A DNA stretch of 64,000 bases from Rhodococcus phenolicus. GTDB taxonomy: Bacteria; Actinomycetota; Actinomycetes; Mycobacteriales; Mycobacteriaceae. The notes beneath the pieces were generated by a model. It ran no database searches. It saw nothing but the letters and a program-made list of their open reading frames with translations, and was not told where the DNA came from. Positions within the stretch are counted from its first letter, which is position 1. Every line of letters starts with the position of its first letter. Position numbers and translations under genes: made by a program. Shown here piece after piece: positions 59,575-64,000 of the stretch. The stretch is from the NCBI RefSeq assembly GCF_001646785.1, contig NZ_LRRH01000031.1, positions 62,001 through 126,000 of the forward strand. Reading direction: 5' to 3'.

Positions 59575-59844
59575 TCAGTCGGCCGTCGACGCCGAGCGCG
59601 TTCTCCACCAGGACCACAGGGCGGTCACGATGATCGCACCGGCGATCGAGCCGATGATGCCGCTGGGGCGCAGCGCGAGCCCGTCGCCGGCGAGCAGGCT
59701 GATGACCAGGCCCCCGACAAAAGAACCGATCACGCCGGCGACGAACGCCAGGGTCCAATCGATTCCGGTACCGGACTTGCCCACGAGGAGCTGGGCGATC
59801 GCGCCGGCGAGCAATCCGAACAGGATGATCCCGATGATCAGCAT
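59575..59844 (-). CDS. GlsB/YeaQ/YmgE family stress-response membrane protein
   Basis: An 89-residue protein with three TM helices (MLIIGIILFGLLAGAIAQLL; LAFVAGVIGSFVGGLVISLL; PSGIIGSIAGAIIVTALW) and the glycine-rich loops of the transglycosylase-associated (GlsB) family. Members are small stress-induced membrane proteins of unknown mechanism. The gap of 262 bases that follows holds the promoter of the CoA-transferase operon. Confidence 0.88.
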   Translation of the reverse strand: MLIIGIILFGLLAGAIAQLLVGKSGTGIDWTLAFVAGVIGSFVGGLVISLLAGDGLALRPSGIIGSIAGAIIVTALWSWWRTRSASTAD

Positions 59845-59962
59845 GCCGGGAGTATAGGCAGCAATTCCCCTGCAGGACCGGCTTTACCGCGGTGGTCGGG
59901 TACGTCGCGTGCCGAAAGGACCGGTGTCGGAGACCTCGGGACGACGGAGTTCCAGAACACTC

Positions 59963-60033
59963 TTGACGCACCTCTATGGCGTACGCCACAATCCTTAACG
60001 ATGCTAACAATTAGTTTGAATAACTTAGTTGGC
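59963..60033 (+). promoter_or_regulatory. Promoter/operator region of the CoA-transferase operon
   Basis: TTGACG (59963-59968) and CACAAT (59987-59992) are spaced 18 bases and could be the -35 and -10. A perfect palindrome GGCGTACGCC (59978-59987) lies between them, as expected for a repressor site. Downstream, 60003-60033 is strikingly AT-rich with direct repeats TTAGTTTG (60011) and TTAGTTGG (60025), 14 bases apart. Confidence 0.45.
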
Positions 60034-60106
60034 AGCCTTCTCGCCTGGCCCTGCGGAACTCTGCGATCCGGTCGGTGCCCCTTGCGCCGTCCTCAGAAAG
60101 GAAGCC

Positions 60107-62473
60107 ATGTCCGGTCCTCTGGATGGTCTCGTCGTCGTCGATGCGAGTTGGGGAATGCCCACGGCGCTGGCCGGAATGATCCTCGCCGACTACGGCGCCA
60201 CGGTGATCAAGGTCGAGCGACCCGGGGACGGGTCCACCGTCAACCCCAACCTGCGGAAGATCCTCGATCGCGGAAAGTGGAGCGTCGAGCTCGACGTCCG
60301 TACCGATGAAGGCAGGAAGAGCCTGCTCGGCCTGCTGCAGAATGCCGATGTCTTCCTCGAGTCCTTCGGATCCGGGCGCGCCGAGGCGCTGGGCTTCGGC
60401 TACGAGCAGGTCCGTACGTCGTGCCCGGACCTCGTCCACACCTCGGTCACCGGCTACGGGAACGTCGGGCCGCTGGCCGACCGTCCCGGATACGAGGCGC
60501 TCCTCAACGCGCGACTCGGCCAGACCGCCGAGCAGCGCGGCCATCGCGACGGCCCCATCTTCCTGGGTCATCCCACCGTCTCGTACGGCACCGCCTTCCT
60601 CACCGTCATCGGCATCCTGTCCGCCTTGCGCGCACGGCATTTCACGGGTGCCGGGCAGCACGTGGACACCTCGCTCCTCGACGGCATGCTCACCATCTCG
60701 TCGATGAGCTGGTGGTGGAACGAGAAGGACATCTCCTACCTGGCCCGCAGCGGCAAGCACGCCGGGTTCGGCAACACCCGGCTGATCACCGATCCGTTCG
60801 AGTGCTCCGACGGTGAATGGATCGTCCCACACACCGGTGGCCCGGGCTCCTACAAGAAGCTCATGGACCTGCTCGGATTCGGCGACGTCACCCCCGCGAT
60901 CGACGGCCCGGAGATGTCGGTTCCGTTGAGCGAGGAAGAGTACGTGATCGCGCGGGAGAAAGTCCCCGCCGTCTTCGCCACCCGACCCCGCCAGGAATGG
61001 CTCGACCTGCTGCATGCCAACGACATCGCCGCTCTGCCGGTTCTGCAACCGGAACAGACCCTGCGGGACGAACAGGTCGAACATGCCGATCTCGTCGTGG
61101 ATCTCGAGGACGACGAGCACGGCACCATCAAGGTCCTCGGACCGGTGATCCGCCTGGCGGAGACGCCGCCGGCGAAGCCACGACGCGCACCCCGCGTCGG
61201 TGAACACAACGACCGCGTGGGCGCGGTCCGGCGCGCCGGCAAGTGGACGCGGACCACGCAGGGCGAACCGGCACCGTCGTCGGCATTGAGCGGCATCAAG
61301 ATCGTCGACTTCAGTTCGTTCTTCGCGACCGGATTCGGTGCCCGGCTGCTGTGCGATCAGGGCGCCGACGTCATCAAGGTCGAACCACTGGTCGGGGACC
61401 AGATGCGACCGCTCGGAGACCTGTTCGAGGCATCCCAGCGGGGCAAGCGCAATCTCGCGATCGACCTGCGCACCCCCGAAGGGCGAGAGGTCGCGCACAA
61501 ACTCGTCGCGGACGCCGACATCGTGCTGGTCAACTACCGGCCGGGCAAGGCGGAGAAGATCGGCCTCGGTTACGAACAGCTCAAGGCGATCAACCCGAAT
61601 CTGATCTACGCGTACCTGCCCGGATTCGGGTCCAGCGGACCGAAGTCGAAGCTCAAAAGTTTCGCGCCGCTGCAGTCGGCGCTCGTGGGCCTGCCGTTCA
61701 TCGGCGCCGGTGAAGGCAACCGGCCGATCCGCCGGGTGCTCGGCAACGAAGACCTCTACAACGGATTCCTCGGTGCCACAGCGGTGCTGCTCGCTCTCGT
61801 GCACCGCACCTTCACCGGCGAAGGCCAGTACGTGGAGAGCCCGCAGCTGCACTCGAGCCTCTTCGTCCGCAGTGAGTTCGCGGTCGGCGCCGACGGGGAA
61901 CCGGTGCGCGGACATCAGCTCGACGCGACGCAGTCCGGGCTCTCACCGCTCTACCGGTTGTACCGCACGGCCGATGGATGGGTGATGATCGCGGTGTTCG
62001 GTGACTCGAAGTTCACCGCCCTCACCGACGCACTACGCTCGGGGGACCTGGCGACCGACCCGCGATTCCGGGACCGCGCCGCGCGCGCCGCCCACGCGGC
62101 CGAACTCACCGCCGAGCTGGAGCAGCGCTTCGCGACCCTCGACACAGCCACCGCCTTCGACCTGCTCGACAAAGCGGGTGTCCCGGTGGAGATCCCGTCG
62201 GATCACCCGGTGATGCCGGAACTGCTGTGGGAGGAATGGGCCACCGAATCCGGACGCGTCGTCGAACACCATCACCCGGAGTACGGCTGGTGCCGGGAGA
62301 TCGCAGTGACGCTGCGACTGTCCGGGACACCCGCGACATTCCGCGGGCCGAGCGCCGGACTCGGCGAACACACCCGCGAAATCCTTTCCGAGATCGGTTA
62401 TTCCGATCAACAGATCGACGACATGCTCGACACCGTTTGCCGCACCCGGCATGTCACCGCCACCACGCGCTGA
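60107..62473 (+). CDS. Tandem two-domain CaiB/BaiF (class III) CoA-transferase
   Basis: A 788-residue protein with two class III CoA-transferase domains in one chain (about 1-370 and 392-788). Both start with the family pattern (GLVVVDASWGMPTALAGMIL; GIKIVDFSSFFATGFGARLL), then GADVIKVE-type strands. The catalytic Asp region is kept in the second copy (D549 in NEDLYNGFLGA). In the first, the aligned DxxxG position appears to be Thr157 (HPTVSYGTAF), so that half may be inactive or structural. It would move CoA onto a carboxylic acid for catabolism. The ATG at 60107 has AAAGGAAG upstream; an SDR and a quinone-oxidoreductase-like gene follow. Confidence 0.85.
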   Translation: MSGPLDGLVVVDASWGMPTALAGMILADYGATVIKVERPGDGSTVNPNLRKILDRGKWSVELDVRTDEGRKSLLGLLQNADVFLESFGSGRAEALGFGYEQVRTSCPDLVHTSVTGYGNVGPLADRPGYEALLNARLGQTAEQRGHRDGPIFLGHPTVSYGTAFLTVIGILSALRARHFTGAGQHVDTSLLDGMLTISSMSWWWNEKDISYLARSGKHAGFGNTRLITDPFECSDGEWIVPHTGGPGSYKKLMDLLGFGDVTPAIDGPEMSVPLSEEEYVIAREKVPAVFATRPRQEWLDLLHANDIAALPVLQPEQTLRDEQVEHADLVVDLEDDEHGTIKVLGPVIRLAETPPAKPRRAPRVGEHNDRVGAVRRAGKWTRTTQGEPAPSSALSGIKIVDFSSFFATGFGARLLCDQGADVIKVEPLVGDQMRPLGDLFEASQRGKRNLAIDLRTPEGREVAHKLVADADIVLVNYRPGKAEKIGLGYEQLKAINPNLIYAYLPGFGSSGPKSKLKSFAPLQSALVGLPFIGAGEGNRPIRRVLGNEDLYNGFLGATAVLLALVHRTFTGEGQYVESPQLHSSLFVRSEFAVGADGEPVRGHQLDATQSGLSPLYRLYRTADGWVMIAVFGDSKFTALTDALRSGDLATDPRFRDRAARAAHAAELTAELEQRFATLDTATAFDLLDKAGVPVEIPSDHPVMPELLWEEWATESGRVVEHHHPEYGWCREIAVTLRLSGTPATFRGPSAGLGEHTREILSEIGYSDQQIDDMLDTVCRTRHVTATTR

Positions 62474-62504
62474 GCACCGGCACATTCGCACGGAAGGAAA
62501 CAAC

Positions 62505-63296
62505 ATGAGTACTCGTGGACGACTCGAGGGCAAGACCGCGATCATCACCGGAGCCGGTTCGGGACTGGGCCTGGCCTCCGCCGTGCGCTTCGCGGAGGAG
62601 GGCGCATCCGTCGCCGTCGTGGATCTCGATCTCGCCGCTGCCGAAGCGGTGGCCGACAAGCTGACCGCCCTCGGCGCCCGGGCGTTCGCACTCCGGGTGG
62701 ACGTCACGTCCGGTGCGGCCTGCGACGACATGGTCGCGCAGACCATCGGACGGTTCGGTCATGTCGATGTCCTGTTCTCCAACGCCGGTATCACCGGAAA
62801 CGGTTCCGCCGACGACATCACCGAGGACCACTGGGATCGCGTCATCGCGGTGAACCTCAAGAGCGTGTGGTTGTGCGCCAAGGCCGTTCTCCCGCACATG
62901 ATCGAGCGCAGATCCGGTTCGATCATCAACCAGGCCAGCATGGCGGCGCTGATCGGCATCAACGGGATCTTCCCGTACACGGCCGCCAAGGGCGGCGTGA
63001 CCGCCATGACGAAGCAGATGGCCGTGACCTACGGGCCCGACAACATCCGGGTCAACGCGATCTGCCCCGGCACGGTTCCCGGGCCGTTCGTCTACAAGTC
63101 GCGGGCCGAACGCGGTGACGCTCCGGTGGACGGCAACGAGGAGATCAAGAACAACGAGATCGCGCAGCGGTTCCCGCTCAGGCGGCTCGGCAAGCCCGAG
63201 GACATCGCCAACATGGCGGTCTATCTCGCGAGCGACGAATCCAACTGGACGACCGGTGGCATCTTCGCAGTGGACGGCGGACGCAGCGCCGCATGA
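62505..63296 (+). CDS. SDR family oxidoreductase
   Basis: A 263-residue classical short-chain dehydrogenase. Cofactor loop IITGAGSGLGLASA, acidic VVDLDLAAAEA (NAD preference), NAG in LFSNAGITGNG, Ser in INQASMAAL, and Tyr/Lys in PYTAAKGGVTAMT. The end TGGIFAVDGGRSAA is typical. GGAAGGAAA lies 7 bases before the ATG. Its stop overlaps the next start (ATGA). Probably oxidises a hydroxyl group of the operon's substrate, free or CoA-bound. Confidence 0.9.
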   Translation: MSTRGRLEGKTAIITGAGSGLGLASAVRFAEEGASVAVVDLDLAAAEAVADKLTALGARAFALRVDVTSGAACDDMVAQTIGRFGHVDVLFSNAGITGNGSADDITEDHWDRVIAVNLKSVWLCAKAVLPHMIERRSGSIINQASMAALIGINGIFPYTAAKGGVTAMTKQMAVTYGPDNIRVNAICPGTVPGPFVYKSRAERGDAPVDGNEEIKNNEIAQRFPLRRLGKPEDIANMAVYLASDESNWTTGGIFAVDGGRSAA

Positions 63297-64000
63297 AAGC
63301 CCTGCTCGTCACCGAATACGCCGCGCCCGAACACCTGCGGATCCACGATGTCCCGGAACCCGATTCGATCGGAAAGGTTCTCGTGGACGTCCGGGCGACC
63401 GGTGTGTCCTATCCGGATCTGCTCATCGCCCGCGGCCGCTATCAGTTCCGTCCGGAACCGCCGTTCGTGCTCGGAGCGGAGGTCGCCGGCGTCGTCCTCA
63501 CCGCGCCCGACGGCAGCGGGTTCGCGGTGGGCGACCGGGTGACGTCGACGACCACTCTGGGCGGCTACGCCGAACGGGTGGCGATCGAGCCGTCGCGGGT
63601 CGCCCGCCTGCCCGACGAGCTCACGTTCGAGCAGGGCGCGGCGATCACGATGAATTACCGGACGATGGAATTCGTCCTGGGGTTCCGTGCAGCGCTGGTC
63701 CCGGAGGAGACCGTCGTGGTGCTGGGCGCGGCAGGCGGAATCGGCACCGCCGCGATCCAGATCGCAAAGGCGCACGGCGCCACGGTGATCGCGGTGGTTC
63801 GCCGGGAGGGGACCGAGGAGCACCTGCGCGCGATCGGAGCGGACCACGTCGTCGCACTGCGAGACGGCTGGCACGAGCGCATCCGCGGACTCGCGGGCGT
63901 CGATCGGGTGGACATCGTCGTCGACCCGATCGGCGGCAGCGCATTCGACGATGCGGTGCGGTTGCTCGCACCCGGTGGCCGTCTCGCGGTCGTGGGGTTC
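63293..64000 (+). CDS. Quinone oxidoreductase-like MDR protein (cut by window end)
   Basis: The first 236 residues of a medium-chain dehydrogenase/reductase of the zinc-free quinone oxidoreductase type: VRATGVSYPDLLIARGRYQ, FVLGAEVAGVV, VGDRV, then the nucleotide-binding GAAGGIGTAAIQIAKAHG and DPIGGSAFDDAVRLLAPGGR. No structural zinc cysteines are seen. Starts inside the SDR stop (ATGA). In acyl-CoA pathways such enzymes can act as enoyl reductases, but the substrate is unknown. The gene continues past base 64000. Confidence 0.87.
   Translation, partial: MKALLVTEYAAPEHLRIHDVPEPDSIGKVLVDVRATGVSYPDLLIARGRYQFRPEPPFVLGAEVAGVVLTAPDGSGFAVGDRVTSTTTLGGYAERVAIEPSRVARLPDELTFEQGAAITMNYRTMEFVLGFRAALVPEETVVVLGAAGGIGTAAIQIAKAHGATVIAVVRREGTEEHLRAIGADHVVALRDGWHERIRGLAGVDRVDIVVDPIGGSAFDDAVRLLAPGGRLAVVGF

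Noticed and set aside
1-64000. tRNA, rRNA, CRISPR array, prophage or defence system
   Set aside because: No cloverleaf or rRNA-like stretch, no regularly spaced repeats, and no phage structural, integrase, restriction or Cas genes were seen. This was a reading by eye; tRNAscan, Infernal and a defence-gene search would be decisive.

Overview
The window is high-GC DNA (about 70% by eye) from a mycolic-acid actinobacterium, most likely Rhodococcus or a close relative. The evidence is mycothiol S-conjugate amidase (mca), a lipid-droplet-associated protein, GlpX as the fructose bisphosphatase, many GTG starts, and a backbone gene order I recognise from Mycobacterium tuberculosis Rv1077-Rv1112: cbs, metB, greA, DUF4307, mca, small membrane protein, DUF255 thioredoxin-like protein, hemolysin III, short-chain isoprenyl transferase, coaA, glyA, phoH2, fumC, glpX, DUF4245 protein, AI-2E transporter, xseB, xseA, lipid-droplet protein, ispH, DUF6542 protein, ychF.

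Layout. 0-3.7 kb: a Bax-inhibitor-like membrane protein, then cystathionine beta-synthase and cystathionine gamma-synthase. 3.7-10.2 kb: a SEC-C protein, then a minus-strand operon (MpaB/DUF2236-alpha/beta-hydrolase fusion, secreted LVIVD protein, frame-disrupted DUF305 protein) divergent from a TetR gene with a palindromic operator between them. 10.3-16.5 kb: a two-domain peptidoglycan hydrolase behind a Crp/GlxR-type site, then greA, DUF4307, mca and a DUF255 protein. 16.5-21.2 kb: a TetR gene divergent from an internally duplicated membrane protein, then MscS and TrhA. 21.3-27.5 kb: isoprenyl transferase, coaA, a DUF885 protein, glyA, and a previously easy-to-miss 41-residue ORF overlapping phoH2 by GTGA. 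27.5-31.9 kb: a carboxymuconolactone-decarboxylase-like protein, a limonene-epoxide-hydrolase-like protein coupled to a serine beta-lactamase-like lipoprotein, an LGFP lipoprotein, and a decayed hydrolase gene. 31.9-48.4 kb: fumC, glpX, xseBA, ispH, rmuC, sbcDC, AI-2E transporter, a methyltransferase and ychF.

48.5-64 kb is more accessory: a GH43-like secreted protein, a pseudouridine synthase, an alpha/beta hydrolase divergent from a condensation-domain/GNAT fusion, a degenerate pyrophosphatase-like protein, an F420/LLM oxidoreductase-SDR pair, an AmpG-like MFS transporter, an FmdB/formamidase pair, and, at the edge, a catabolic-looking operon of a double CaiB/BaiF CoA-transferase, an SDR and a quinone oxidoreductase that is cut by the window end.

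No rRNA, tRNA, insertion sequence, CRISPR array or prophage was seen. Intergenic DNA is mostly short. It holds strong GC-rich hairpins that look like terminators at convergent gene ends. Several genes have a TANNNT hexamer 6-9 bases before the start codon and no good Shine-Dalgarno, suggesting leaderless transcripts.
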